DNA of 64,000 nucleotides from Burkholderiaceae bacterium (GTDB lineage Bacteria; Pseudomonadota; Gammaproteobacteria; Burkholderiales; Burkholderiaceae_E), in contig JAJPES010000027.1 in assembly GCA_021166725.1 (NCBI GenBank), positions 1 to 64,000 of the forward strand, read 5' to 3'. The notes under the pieces were generated by a model. That model was given only the letters and a program-made list of their open reading frames with translations. It had not been told where the DNA came from and ran no database searches. The position numbers and the translations under genes were made by a program. Positions 8,707 through 17,381 of the stretch are shown here, in pieces. Each line of letters begins with the position of its first letter. Positions within the stretch are counted from its first letter, which is position 1.

Positions 8707-10250
8707 CTACCCACGACAAGGCGCTACCGAAGGGCGTCGACGCTTCGAAATTCGACAAGGCGCTGGCCGAGCTGCGCACGATCCTGGGCGCCGAACACGT
8801 GCTCGCCGACCCCGAGCGTCTCGTCCCGTACAACAAGATCATGATGCCGGTTCCCGACGAGCAGCACGCGCCGTCTGCGGCGATCACGCCGGCGAACGTC
8901 GAACAGGTGCAGCAGGTGATGAAAGTGCTCAACGAGCACCGGATTCCCGTATATCCGATCTCGACGGGAAAGAACCTGGGCTACGGCTCGGCAGCGCCGG
9001 TGCAGCGCGGGCAGATCGTCATGGACCTGCGCCGGATGAACCGGATCCTGTCGGTCGACGCCGATCTGTGCACGGCACTGGTCGAACCGGGCGTCACCTA
9101 TCAGCAGCTCTACGATTACCTGCAAGAGAAGAAGCTGCCGCTGTGGTTCTCGTGTCCGGCTCCGTCGGCGATCGCGGGCCCGCTGGGCAACACGGTGGAC
9201 CGCGGTGTCGGATATACGCCGTACGGCGAGCATTTCCTGTTCTCGTCGGGGATGGAGGTCGTACTCGCCAATGGAGAGGTGCTGCGCACCGGAATGGGCT
9301 CGATGCCGAACTCGAACACCTGGCAGGTGTTCAAGTGGGGATACGGACCGACGCTCGACGGGATCTTCACGCAGTCGAACTATGGAATCGTCACGAAGCT
9401 CGGCATGTGGTTGATGCCGGCGCCGCCGGACTTCCGGCCTTTCTGCATCCAGTACCCCGACGAGGCCGACATCACGAAGATCGTCGATGCGCTGCGGCCG
9501 CTGCGCATCGCGATGGTGATCCCCAACGCGGTGGTCATCGCGCACACGTTGTGGGAAGCGCCGTGCACGCCGGTGAATCGAGCCGACTACCACAAGGGTC
9601 CCGGCGCGATCGGCGACGATGCGGTGAAGAAGATTCAGAAGGACCACAACATCGGCGCGTGGAACGTCTACGCCGGGCTGTACGGTACGAAGGAAACCAA
9701 CGACGCCAACTGGAAGATCATCGAGGCGGTCGCCGCCGGTACCGGCGGCAAGATCGTACGCGCCGAGGAGGCGCGCGGCAGCAAGGCGCTCGAGTACCGC
9801 TTCGACCTGATGAAGGGCAAGCCGAACCTCGGCGAGTTCGGGCTGTACAACTGGCGCGGCGGCGGCGGCTCGATCTGGTTCGCGCCGGTATCGCAGGCCA
9901 AGGGCAGCGAGACGCAGAAGCAGATGCAGATGGCCAAGCGCATCCTGGCGAAGTACGGTTTCGATTACGTGGGCGAGTTCATCGTCGGCTGGCGCGACAT
10001 GCACCACGTGATCGACCTGCTGTACGACCGCACCGACGCAGAGCAGACGAAGAACGCATACGCCTGCTACGATGAACTGCTGCACACGTTCGCGCGCGAG
10101 GGATACGGCATGTACCGCGCGAACACGGCGTTCGCCGAGAAAGTCGCTGCCACGTACGGGCCGGTCAAACGCGACGTCGAGAGGAAGCTGAAACAGGCGC
10201 TCGATCCGAACAACATCATCGCGCCCGGGCGCTGCGGCATCAGCTTGTGA
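8703..10250 (+). CDS. 4-cresol dehydrogenase (hydroxylating)/eugenol hydroxylase-type flavoprotein
   Basis: A 515-aa VAO/PCMH-family FAD oxidoreductase. The N-terminal FAD-binding region (residues about 50-250) shows YPISTGKNLGYGSAAP and GNTVDRGVGYTPYGEH, typical of PchF, EhyB and vanillyl-alcohol oxidase. The C terminus ends with DPNNIIAPGRCGI. These enzymes oxidise a 4-alkylphenol through a quinone methide that is then hydrated, and PchF/EhyB pass electrons to a cytochrome c. The partner cytochrome lies two genes upstream. The start is the ATG at 8703 overlapping the previous stop. The substrate (p-cresol, 4-ethylphenol, eugenol or vanillyl alcohol) is not decided by sequence alone. Confidence 0.9.
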   Translation: MTTHDKALPKGVDASKFDKALAELRTILGAEHVLADPERLVPYNKIMMPVPDEQHAPSAAITPANVEQVQQVMKVLNEHRIPVYPISTGKNLGYGSAAPVQRGQIVMDLRRMNRILSVDADLCTALVEPGVTYQQLYDYLQEKKLPLWFSCPAPSAIAGPLGNTVDRGVGYTPYGEHFLFSSGMEVVLANGEVLRTGMGSMPNSNTWQVFKWGYGPTLDGIFTQSNYGIVTKLGMWLMPAPPDFRPFCIQYPDEADITKIVDALRPLRIAMVIPNAVVIAHTLWEAPCTPVNRADYHKGPGAIGDDAVKKIQKDHNIGAWNVYAGLYGTKETNDANWKIIEAVAAGTGGKIVRAEEARGSKALEYRFDLMKGKPNLGEFGLYNWRGGGGSIWFAPVSQAKGSETQKQMQMAKRILAKYGFDYVGEFIVGWRDMHHVIDLLYDRTDAEQTKNAYACYDELLHTFAREGYGMYRANTAFAEKVAATYGPVKRDVERKLKQALDPNNIIAPGRCGISL

Positions 10251-10276
10251 ACTGCCCAGACCACGAGGAGACAACC

Positions 10277-11479
10277 ATGAGCATCCAGTCCGTCACCCGC
10301 CGCAATGCGTTGCAGACCCTCGGCGCCGGCGCCGCCGGGCTTGCGATGCCGGCGCTCGCGCTGGCGCAGACCGGCCCGGTTCGAATCGGTTATGCGATCG
10401 CGCGAACCGGGCCGTGGGCCGGCGGCGCGCAGGTGAGCCAGGAACCGAACTACCTGATGTGGGCCGAGCAGCAGAACACCGCGGGCGGCATGGACGTCAA
10501 GGGCGTGCGTCGGCGCGTCGAACTGATCGGCCTCGACGACCGCAGCGAGATCGAGACCTGCATCCGCAGCTACGAGAAGCTGATGGGAAGCGACAAGGTC
10601 GACCTGATCCTGCCGCCGTGGGGGTCCAATGCGAACTTCGCGCTTGCGCCGCTGGCGAACCGCTTCGGTTATCCGATGCTCGCGCCGACCGCGTTGTCGC
10701 GCAAGCTCGTCGACATGCAGTTGCCGTACTTCTTCGCGACGCTGCAGCAGCCCGATCGGATGATGGGTGCGCTGGTCGACATGCTCGTCGCGAACGACGT
10801 GAAGACGATCGCGATTCTCTACATGGACGACCTGTTCGGCCTGGAGAACTTCGCGGCGCTGAACGCCGCGTTGAAGAAGACGAAGATCCAGGTCGTCGAG
10901 CGCAAGGGATATCCGCTGGGCGTCAAGGACCTGTCGCAGGTGCTGCGCACGATCAAGGACCAGAACCCCGACGCGTTCATCGGCATCACGTATCCACCCG
11001 ACACGATCCTCGCCAGCAAGCAGGCCAAGGAGATCGGTTTCAACCCGAAGCTGTTCTACGCGTCGGTCGGCACCGCGTTCCAGTTGTACCGCAACGTCGT
11101 CGGCGCGAGCGCCGATGGCGTGACCGGAATGGGGTCGTGGAACGCAAAGACGAGTCCCGCAGCGAAAGCGTATTTCGAGGCGCACACCGCGAAGTTTGGC
11201 GGCAAGGAGCCCGATCGCTGGGCCAGCGGCCACTGCTGGGCCGGGCTGGAGATCATGGCGCAGGCGGTGGCGAAAGTGGGCCTCGACCGCAAGGCGATGC
11301 GCGACTACGTCGCCCGCAACGAGCACCCGACGATCATCGGACCGATCCGCTTCGAAGGAAGCGAGAACGTGGCAACGCCAGGCAGCGTGGGTCAGTGGCA
11401 GAACGGCGAATTCGAGGTCGTCTGGCCGCGCGAGATCGCGACCGCATCGCTGGTCACGCCGAAGCCCGCGTGGAAGTGA
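10277..11479 (+). CDS. ABC transporter periplasmic substrate-binding protein (LivK-type, probable aromatic ligand)
   Basis: A 400-aa type-I periplasmic binding protein with an N-terminal Tat-like signal (RRNALQTLGAGAAGLAMPALALA). The mature protein begins QTGPVRIGYAIARTGPWAGG, typical of branched-chain amino-acid/aromatic-acid binding proteins (PBP1 group). The start at 10277 is supported by the ribosome site GAGGAGA. It heads an importer cassette with two permeases and two ATPases inside a 4-alkylphenol operon. Uptake of the aromatic substrate is therefore more likely than leucine (inference from context). Confidence 0.88.
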   Translation: MSIQSVTRRNALQTLGAGAAGLAMPALALAQTGPVRIGYAIARTGPWAGGAQVSQEPNYLMWAEQQNTAGGMDVKGVRRRVELIGLDDRSEIETCIRSYEKLMGSDKVDLILPPWGSNANFALAPLANRFGYPMLAPTALSRKLVDMQLPYFFATLQQPDRMMGALVDMLVANDVKTIAILYMDDLFGLENFAALNAALKKTKIQVVERKGYPLGVKDLSQVLRTIKDQNPDAFIGITYPPDTILASKQAKEIGFNPKLFYASVGTAFQLYRNVVGASADGVTGMGSWNAKTSPAAKAYFEAHTAKFGGKEPDRWASGHCWAGLEIMAQAVAKVGLDRKAMRDYVARNEHPTIIGPIRFEGSENVATPGSVGQWQNGEFEVVWPREIATASLVTPKPAWK

Positions 11480-11488
11480 CGTCCCGGA

Positions 11489-12364
11489 ATGTCGTTCGGG
11501 GCATGGTTCGAGCTCGTCGCCTCCGGCTTGATCACCGGGGGCGTCTATGCGCTCGTCGCGCTCGGGCTGAACCTGCAATACGGTTTGATGCGCATCCTGA
11601 ACATCGCGCACGGCGAGTTCCTGATGCTCGGCGCGTTCGCGACCTGGTTCGCGCACACGAGTTTCGGGATTTCTCCGCTGGCGCTCGCGCCGCTAGCCTT
11701 CGTCGTCATGACCGGAATCGGAGTGGCGATCCACCGGCTCACGTTCCGGCGGCTGGCTGCGACGTCGCCGAACGTCGACGTGTTCGAAGCGCGCGGCCTG
11801 ATGGTCAGCTTCGGGTTGATGTTCCTGGTGCAGAACTTCGCGTCGCTGGTCTGGGGCGGCGAGCTGCGCGGGTATGACTACCTGACCGAGCCGCTGGCCG
11901 TCGGCGGTACGCAGTTCGCCGCCAACAAGTTGCTGCTGCTGGCGATCGCGCTCGCGGTGAGCATCGCGCTGATCGTCGTGTTGATGAAAACGCTGCTCGG
12001 CAAGGGCGTACGTGCGCTGATGCAGTCGACTGTCGGCGCGCAACTCGTCGGCATCGACACGGCGCGATTGCACCCGCTGATGTTCGGAATCGGGCTGGGG
12101 CTGTCGGGACTGGCCGGCAGCCTGTTGTCGATGACGTATGCGATCTCCCCTGCGATCGGCGAGCCGTACACGCTGACTGCGCTGATCGTGATCACGCTGG
12201 GCGGCTTCGGCAGCATGGTCGGCAGCCTGTTCGCGGGAATCGCGCTCGGCGTCATCGAGGCGCTCGGCACGCACTTCACGAGCCCATCGCTCAAGCCGCT
12301 GCTGTCGTACGGGATCTTCATCGCCGTGTTGCTGTGGAAACCGAACGGGTTGTTTCGCAAATGA
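11489..12364 (+). CDS. livH: Branched-chain-type ABC transporter permease LivH
   Basis: A 291-aa integral membrane protein with about eight hydrophobic helices and the LivH signatures GGVYALVALGLNLQYG near the start and a GGFGSMVGSLFAG segment near the end. It starts 9 bp after the binding-protein stop. With LivM it would form the inner-membrane pore of the importer. The substrate follows from the operon context, not from this sequence. Confidence 0.9.
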   Translation: MSFGAWFELVASGLITGGVYALVALGLNLQYGLMRILNIAHGEFLMLGAFATWFAHTSFGISPLALAPLAFVVMTGIGVAIHRLTFRRLAATSPNVDVFEARGLMVSFGLMFLVQNFASLVWGGELRGYDYLTEPLAVGGTQFAANKLLLLAIALAVSIALIVVLMKTLLGKGVRALMQSTVGAQLVGIDTARLHPLMFGIGLGLSGLAGSLLSMTYAISPAIGEPYTLTALIVITLGGFGSMVGSLFAGIALGVIEALGTHFTSPSLKPLLSYGIFIAVLLWKPNGLFRK

Positions 12365-12382
12365 CGCGCAGGTGAGCGAACG

Positions 12383-13366
12383 ATGAGCGATCGCCGCGTC
12401 CTTCTGCGCGACCTGCTGGTGCTGCTGGTGCTCACGGCAGGCGCACTCGCGCTGCCGGCTTTCGCGAGCGAGTTCGCCGTTTCGATGGCGCTCACCTGCC
12501 TGATGTACGTGGCGCTCGCCTCGAGTTGGGGCCTGTTCTGCGGCGCGACGCGGTACCTGTCGCTGGCGACCTCGGCGTTCTTCGGCGTCGGCGCGTACAC
12601 GAGCGCGCTGCTGCTATCGGATCTGCCGTGGCTTCTGACGATCGCGCTCGGCGGCGCGATGGCGGTCGTGCTCGCGGTGGTGATGGGCAGTGCGGTATTG
12701 CACCTGCGTGGCACCTATTTTGCGGTGCTCACATTCGGCATGACCGAACTGATCCGCCACGCAATCACCTACGCCGAGAAGACCTTCGCCGGCACGGTCG
12801 GCCGCGTGCTCGCCGTGGTCCCCGAGCGCGACACCGTCTACCTGACCTTGCTCGGGCTTGCGGTGCTCGCGGTCGCCACGTCGATCGCAGTGCGGCGCAG
12901 CCGGCTCGGACTGGCGCTCGCCGGCATCGGCAACGACGAGCAGCGGGCGCAGACGCTCGGCGTGGACACGCGCACCGTGAAGGTGATCGGCTTCGCGATC
13001 ACCGCGGCGTTCGCCGGCGCGACCGGCGCGGCGATGAGCGTGCGCTGGACCTACATCGACCCGATGACCGTCTTCAATCCGTTCATCGGGTTCCAGACCG
13101 TACTGATCGCGCTGATCGGTGGCGCGGCGACGCTGTGGGGTCCGCTGATCGCGGCGATCGTGTTCAGCGTCATCGCCGAGGCGTTGCGCCTGCAGCTGCC
13201 ACAGCTGTACATGATGGCACTCGGTCTGCTGCTGATCCTCTCGGTGCTCTACCTGCCGGGCGGACTGGCGTCGTTGCGGCCGAGCAGCTTCGTCGGATGG
13301 CGCGACCACATCGTCGGCTGGCGCAACCAGCCGCGCGCGGTCGCGAAGAAGGTGCACGATGGCTGA
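12383..13366 (+). CDS. livM: Branched-chain-type ABC transporter permease LivM
   Basis: A 327-aa permease with nine or so hydrophobic helices and the LivM segments LRGTYFAVLTFGMTELIR and GGAATLWGPLIAA. It begins 18 bp after livH and its last 8 bases overlap the livG start. It forms the second half of the membrane channel of the importer. The short basic tail after residue 305 (RDHIVGWRNQPRAVAKKV) is cytosolic. Confidence 0.9.
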   Translation: MSDRRVLLRDLLVLLVLTAGALALPAFASEFAVSMALTCLMYVALASSWGLFCGATRYLSLATSAFFGVGAYTSALLLSDLPWLLTIALGGAMAVVLAVVMGSAVLHLRGTYFAVLTFGMTELIRHAITYAEKTFAGTVGRVLAVVPERDTVYLTLLGLAVLAVATSIAVRRSRLGLALAGIGNDEQRAQTLGVDTRTVKVIGFAITAAFAGATGAAMSVRWTYIDPMTVFNPFIGFQTVLIALIGGAATLWGPLIAAIVFSVIAEALRLQLPQLYMMALGLLLILSVLYLPGGLASLRPSSFVGWRDHIVGWRNQPRAVAKKVHDG

Positions 13367-14141
13367 GTACGCGCGCGCCGTGGGCGTGCCGCACGGCGCA
13401 GACGTGTTGCTGGAGTCGCGCGCGGTGACCGTGCGTTTCGGCGGACTGATCGCGGTCGACGCGATCGATGCGCAGTTCCGCGTCGGCGAACTGGTCGGGA
13501 TCATCGGACCGAACGGCGCGGGCAAGACGACGTTCTTCAATGCGTTGTCGGGCGTGATCGCACCGACGTCGGGCGAACTCGTCGTCGACGGTCGAAATCT
13601 GACCGGCGCGCGGCCGCATCGCTACGCGCAGCACGGGATCGCGCGAACGTTCCAGACTCCGCGCGTGTTCGCTGAATTGAGCGTGATGGCCAACGTCGAC
13701 TTCGGGCTGCAGTTCGCCGGCCGCGGGCGCGGCGGCCCGCCGACGCTGAAGGACGCATCGAGCATCCTCCAGCTGATCGGACTCGCCGGACATGCGGCGC
13801 TGCCGGCGGCGGCGATCACGCCGTCGCAACAACGGCTGCTCGAGATCGGGATGGCGCTGGCCACGCGCCCGCGGCTGCTGCTGCTCGATGAGGTTGCCGC
13901 AGGGCTGACAGAAAACGAGGTCGAGAACACCGCGCAACTGATTCGACGGCTGCGCGGCGAGCTCGGCCTCACGGTGATCTGGATCGAACACGCGGTGACT
14001 ACGCTGATGCGCCACGTGGAGCGCGTGCTGGTGCTGCACCAGGGACGCAAGCTCGCAGACGGCACGCCGGGTGACGTCGTTCGCAATGCGGAGGTCGTCG
14101 AGGCGTACCTGGGCGACGAAATGCTCGAGCCCGCCGAATGA
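13359..14141 (+). CDS. livG: Branched-chain-type ABC transporter ATPase LivG
   Basis: A 260-aa ABC ATPase. Walker A is GPNGAGKTT (about residue 49), Walker B is LLLLDEVAAGL (about 170), and the H-loop His lies in WIEHAV. The signature motif is atypical: TPSQQRLLEIGMAL where LSGGQ-like sequence is usual, a variation seen in several LivG proteins. It overlaps livM at its start and livF at its end (ATGA). It would energise import together with LivF. Confidence 0.9.
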   Translation: MAEYARAVGVPHGADVLLESRAVTVRFGGLIAVDAIDAQFRVGELVGIIGPNGAGKTTFFNALSGVIAPTSGELVVDGRNLTGARPHRYAQHGIARTFQTPRVFAELSVMANVDFGLQFAGRGRGGPPTLKDASSILQLIGLAGHAALPAAAITPSQQRLLEIGMALATRPRLLLLDEVAAGLTENEVENTAQLIRRLRGELGLTVIWIEHAVTTLMRHVERVLVLHQGRKLADGTPGDVVRNAEVVEAYLGDEMLEPAE

Positions 14142-16348
14142 AGCCCGCGCACTTGCGCGTCGAAGGGCTGAGCGCCGGATACGGACGGTTCCTCGTGCTG
14201 CGCGACATCACGCTCGAGGCGCGGCCGGGAATCACCGTGATCCTCGGCCCCAACGGCGCGGGCAAGACGACGTTGCTGAAGGCAATCGCGGGGCTGATTG
14301 CGCGCAGCGGCCGCGTACTGCTCGACGGTACGGCGGTACCGCCCGAGGCCCGCCCCAGCCAGATCGTCGAACGCGGGCTGGCGCTGGTGCCCGAGGGACG
14401 GCAATTGTTCCCGCAAATGACCGTTCGCGAGAACCTCGAACTCGGCGGATGGTTGACGGCGTCCGCCGACCGAGCGCGCCGGCTGCAGCAGGCATTCGAC
14501 GATTTCCCGAAACTCGCGCAGCGCGCGGTCCAACTCGCCGGCACGATGAGCGGAGGGGAACAGCAGATGGTCGCGGTGGCGCGCGCCATGATGAGCGCGC
14601 CACGACTGCTGATGCTCGACGAACCGTCGCTCGGACTTGCGCCGCGGATGGTCGACGAACTGCTTGCGATCGCGCGGCGCATCGCGAATCAGGGAACCAC
14701 GGTGCTGATGGTCGAGCAGAACGTTCGCAAATCGCTCGCCATTGCCGACCGCGGGTACGTACTCGAACGCGGACGGCTGGTGGCCAGCGGCCCCGCTGCC
14801 CTGCTGGCCCGCTCGTCGGTCGTTCGTTCCGCCTACCTCGGCGCACAGGGCGCTACAGGCGCCGCTGCCCACTCGTCTTCGAAGGAGAAAACCATGTCCG
14901 ATCTGTCGATGTTGATCAACGGCCTCGCGGTGAGCGCCGAGAAAGCCGCCACGTTCGAGCGGCGCAATCCGCTCGACGGCAGCGTGGCTACGCGCGCGCC
15001 GGCGGCCAGCGCCGGCGACGCCGTCGCGGCAGCCGAAGCCGCCGCTGAGGCGTTCAAGACGTGGAGCCGCACCGGTCCCACCGAGCGCCGGATGCTGCTG
15101 CTGAAAGCCGCCGACGCGTTGGAGTCGAAGATGCCCGATTTCGTCGCGGCAGTCGCGTCGGAGACCGGCGCAAGCGGAATGTGGGCCGGCTTCAACGTGC
15201 AATTGGCAGCAGGGATGCTGCGCGAAGCAGCGGCGCTGACCACGCAGGTGGCCGGCGAAGTGATTCCTTCCGATGTTCCCGGTTCGCTGGCGATGGCCGT
15301 GCGCCAGCCGGCCGGCGTCGTGCTCGGGATCGCGCCGTGGAACGCGCCGGTGATCCTCGGCGTACGCGCCATCGCCACGCCGCTGGCTTGCGGGAACACG
15401 GTCGTGCTCAAGGGCAGTGAGAATTGCCCGCGCACGCACCAGCTGATCATCGATGCGCTGCAGAAAGCCGGCTTCCCCGCCGGGGTCGTCAACTACATCA
15501 CGAACGCGCCGGCCGATGCCGGGACCGTGGTCGAAGCGATGGTTGCGCATCCGGCAGTGCGCCGCGTGAACTTCACCGGCAGCACGCGGGTTGGCCGGAT
15601 CATCGCGGCAACCTGCGCGAAATACTTGAAACCGGTGCTGCTCGAGCTCGGCGGCAAGGCGCCGATGATCGTGCTCGACGACGCGGATCTCGACGCGGCG
15701 GTGGACGGCGCCGCGTTCGCGTGCTTTGTCAATTCGGGCCAGGTCTGCATGAGCACCGAGCGGCTGATCGTCGACTCACGGATCGCCGACGCTTTCGTCG
15801 AGCGCTTCGTCGCGAAGGCACGCAGCCTGCCGCTGGGCGACCCGCGCGAGCCCGATCCGGTCGTACTCGGATCGGTGATCGGCATGGGCACCGTCGAACA
15901 CTGCAATGCGCTGATCGACGACGCGCTGGGCAAGGGTGCGAAGCTGCTGTGCGGCGGCAAATCTGCCGACACGCTGATGCCGGCAACGGTACTCGATCGG
16001 GTCACACGTGAGATGCGGATCTTCCACGAGGAAACCTTCGCGCCGGTGAAGTGCATCGTGCGCGTCGACGGCGTCGAAGAGGCGGTGGCCTGCGCCAATG
16101 AAAACGAATTCGGACTGTCGGCGTCGGTCTTCGGACGCGACCTCGCGCGCGCGATCGAGGTGGCGCGCCGGATCGAATCGGGGATCTGCCACGTCAACGG
16201 CCCCAGCGTGCACGACGAAGCGCAGATGCCGTTCGGTGGAGTCAAGGGCAGCGGCATGGGGCGTTTCGGCGGCAAGGCCGGCATCCACGAGTTCACCGAG
16301 TTGCGCTGGGTCACCGTGCAGACGACACCGCGACACTATCCGTTCTGA
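14138..16348 (+). CDS. livF: LivF-type ABC ATPase whose frame continues into the aldehyde dehydrogenase
   Basis: Residues 1-235 are a complete LivF ATPase: Walker A GPNGAGKTT, signature MSGGEQQMVAVARAM, Walker B LLMLDEPSLGLAP and a C terminus at RSAYLG. No stop follows. The frame runs through a 17-residue linker (AQGATGAAAHSSSKEKT) straight into the aldehyde dehydrogenase, giving a potential 736-aa fusion. The linker DNA contains a good ribosome site (AAGGAG, 14882-14887) six bases before an ATG at 14894. Separate translation of the second half is therefore likely, with or without read-through. The ATPase module proper is 14138-14893. A lost stop codon or a sequencing error would also explain this. 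Confidence 0.8.
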   Translation: MKPAHLRVEGLSAGYGRFLVLRDITLEARPGITVILGPNGAGKTTLLKAIAGLIARSGRVLLDGTAVPPEARPSQIVERGLALVPEGRQLFPQMTVRENLELGGWLTASADRARRLQQAFDDFPKLAQRAVQLAGTMSGGEQQMVAVARAMMSAPRLLMLDEPSLGLAPRMVDELLAIARRIANQGTTVLMVEQNVRKSLAIADRGYVLERGRLVASGPAALLARSSVVRSAYLGAQGATGAAAHSSSKEKTMSDLSMLINGLAVSAEKAATFERRNPLDGSVATRAPAASAGDAVAAAEAAAEAFKTWSRTGPTERRMLLLKAADALESKMPDFVAAVASETGASGMWAGFNVQLAAGMLREAAALTTQVAGEVIPSDVPGSLAMAVRQPAGVVLGIAPWNAPVILGVRAIATPLACGNTVVLKGSENCPRTHQLIIDALQKAGFPAGVVNYITNAPADAGTVVEAMVAHPAVRRVNFTGSTRVGRIIAATCAKYLKPVLLELGGKAPMIVLDDADLDAAVDGAAFACFVNSGQVCMSTERLIVDSRIADAFVERFVAKARSLPLGDPREPDPVVLGSVIGMGTVEHCNALIDDALGKGAKLLCGGKSADTLMPATVLDRVTREMRIFHEETFAPVKCIVRVDGVEEAVACANENEFGLSASVFGRDLARAIEVARRIESGICHVNGPSVHDEAQMPFGGVKGSGMGRFGGKAGIHEFTELRWVTVQTTPRHYPF
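14894..16348 (+). CDS. Aldehyde dehydrogenase, salicylaldehyde/vanillin/4-hydroxybenzaldehyde type
   Basis: From the internal ATG this is a 484-aa NAD(P)-dependent aldehyde dehydrogenase. Visible motifs are the Asn region IAPWNAPVILG, the general-base motif LELGGKAP, the catalytic Cys in FVNSGQVCMSTER, and the C-terminal PFGGVKGSGMGRFGG. Overall it resembles vanillin and salicylaldehyde dehydrogenases, which oxidise aromatic aldehydes to acids. As the last gene of the operon it would convert the 4-hydroxybenzaldehyde-type product of the flavoprotein. It is preceded by the ribosome site AAGGAG and is in frame with livF. Confidence 0.88.
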   Translation: MSDLSMLINGLAVSAEKAATFERRNPLDGSVATRAPAASAGDAVAAAEAAAEAFKTWSRTGPTERRMLLLKAADALESKMPDFVAAVASETGASGMWAGFNVQLAAGMLREAAALTTQVAGEVIPSDVPGSLAMAVRQPAGVVLGIAPWNAPVILGVRAIATPLACGNTVVLKGSENCPRTHQLIIDALQKAGFPAGVVNYITNAPADAGTVVEAMVAHPAVRRVNFTGSTRVGRIIAATCAKYLKPVLLELGGKAPMIVLDDADLDAAVDGAAFACFVNSGQVCMSTERLIVDSRIADAFVERFVAKARSLPLGDPREPDPVVLGSVIGMGTVEHCNALIDDALGKGAKLLCGGKSADTLMPATVLDRVTREMRIFHEETFAPVKCIVRVDGVEEAVACANENEFGLSASVFGRDLARAIEVARRIESGICHVNGPSVHDEAQMPFGGVKGSGMGRFGGKAGIHEFTELRWVTVQTTPRHYPF

Positions 16349-16658
16349 CGCAGGGTCGCGAAGTCGGCGCGCTCGAGCAGCAGGGACACCGGGTGCCCCG
16401 CCACCAGCCGCGCCGGGGCGTGCTGGTTGAGGAGATGGGCCAGACTTGGCTGATCGAGCGCGATGCCGACGGGGAGGAGGCGCCCACGCTGCGGCCGCTG
16501 CAGGCGGCGGTCACATCATCGCAAAGCACCTACTGCGGGTAAGACCTCGATTCACGCGCCGTCGCCCTGCGCGCCGAAATGATGTGGATGAGGTCGAAGA
16601 GAGCGACGTAGTCGGAAGGCGACGCGTCGAATACTTGAAGACCGGAGACGGTGCGCCT
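16349..16658. other. Gene-poor stretch at the left edge of the accessory island
   Basis: No convincing gene is present here. A short frame ends at the TAA at 16540-16542 and reads MGQTWLIERDADGEEAPTLR followed by QSTYCG. It may be the tail of a lost gene, but I do not recognise it and see no proper start. The 55-bp repeat described separately begins at 16526. Confidence 0.4.
16526..16580. repeat. Left copy of a 55-bp direct repeat bounding the island
   Basis: Bases 16526-16580 match 19207-19261 in the same orientation with four mismatches in 55. Between the two copies lie only toxin-antitoxin remnants, the internal 110-bp repeats and one unknown gene. The pair could be boundary repeats of an inserted segment or two relics of one duplicated sequence. 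Confidence 0.75.
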
Positions 16659-16972
16659 TCAGTCCGGCAAGAGCAGGTTCCGGAACGGTGAGCGCTGCTT
16701 CCAGCGATACGTCCGGAAGTGCGCAGCATGCGCTGCGTTCAGATCGTGGACGTCGAAGCTGCCCTTGACCCAGCTTTCGACAAAGCGCCGTTGCGTGGCG
16801 CTGCCGCCCCTGCGCAGCAGAATGTGGCACGTCTCGGTGAGCACCGGCCCGTCGTGACAAGCCGACGCTCGAGGCCCTCGAGAACCTCTACGGCCCGTGC
16901 GTGATGCGTGTCGCTGCGGTTGGTCAGCGCAACCCAGAACCCGGTGTCAGCGATGACCGGGGAACTTGTCAT
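16659..16972 (-). pseudogene. VapC-type PIN-domain toxin, frameshifted and internally deleted
   Basis: The start, MTSSPVIADTGFWVALTNRS, is a normal PIN-domain N terminus with its first catalytic Asp. After residue about 40 (RRLVTT) the frame breaks. The expected Trp codon lacks one base near 16850, and the continuation is read in another frame as WPVLTETCHILLRRGG. The tail FRTYRWKQRSPFRNLLLPD is the usual C terminus. However, the middle of the domain, which carries the later acidic residues, is missing, so there is also an internal deletion. It cannot be an active RNase. It overlaps the vapB stop by 26 bp, as in living vapBC pairs. Confidence 0.82.
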
Positions 16973-17081
16973 CGAGCGCCTCGGCGATAAGCTGCGTTAC
17001 GCTCTTCCCGGTTCGTGCCTGGATGCGCTCGAGCGTGGCTCTCGTCTCGTCGTTGAGTCGCGCACTGATGCGGGCGGTCAT
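16947..17081 (-). CDS. VapB-type ribbon-helix-helix antitoxin (orphaned)
   Basis: The 44-aa product MTARISARLNDETRATLERI... is a short ribbon-helix-helix protein (strand ARISARL, then two helices with the ARTGKSVTQLI turn). The start at 17081 has a ribosome site GGGAGA. A longer frame reaches 17171 but lacks family support. Its cognate toxin just downstream is broken, so it survives as an orphan antitoxin or DNA-binding regulator. A strong palindrome lies 47 bp upstream. Confidence 0.7.
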   Translation of the reverse strand: MTARISARLNDETRATLERIQARTGKSVTQLIAEALDDKFPGHR

Positions 17082-17127
17082 GAGCGATCTCCCATTTGGG
17101 TCAGCTGCGAGATGCAGCGGGTTTACG

Positions 17128-17148
17128 TTGTCTGACAGCGTCAGACAA
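17128..17148. promoter_or_regulatory. Perfect 9-bp inverted repeat, likely VapB operator
   Basis: The arms TTGTCTGAC and GTCAGACAA are perfectly complementary and separated by three bases (agc). The site lies upstream of vapB, where VapBC-type complexes bind to repress their own promoter. That the encoded VapB binds here is inference. Confidence 0.65.
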
Positions 17149-17222
17149 GCGCCTCGTGCGCAACCTCTCATGAGCGGTCCGTGCCTCAGCTCGCCGGCCG
17201 CACCAGCGTCCCGGGGGCGCCA

Positions 17223-17332
17223 CTACCAATCGTTGCGTTTCCGCTCTTGGAATCGATCGCACGAACGAAAACGCATCGATCGGTAGCGCTTGGTAGCGAG
17301 TGCAGAGTGCCGATCGTCGGGCTGGCGGGCGC
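17223..17332. repeat. Left copy of a ~110-bp repeat with nested palindrome (degenerate)
   Basis: This block matches 18522-18632 in the same orientation along its whole length, with scattered mismatches and one indel. The outer arms (CTACCAATCG at the left, CGATCGGTAG at the right) still form an imperfect inverted repeat, and the inner palindrome around GGAATCGATC has decayed. It ends 49 bp before the start of the unknown gene at 17382. Confidence 0.85.
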
Positions 17333-17381
17333 TGGCCAGGGGATCACCCCTGCCGCTCGGCCTCGGAGGAGAATCACCCTC

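Noticed and set aside
8703-10250. Calling the flavoprotein strictly vanillyl-alcohol oxidase
   Set aside because: A dedicated cytochrome subunit gene is in the same operon, which points to a dehydrogenase of the 4-cresol or eugenol type and away from an oxygen-using oxidase.
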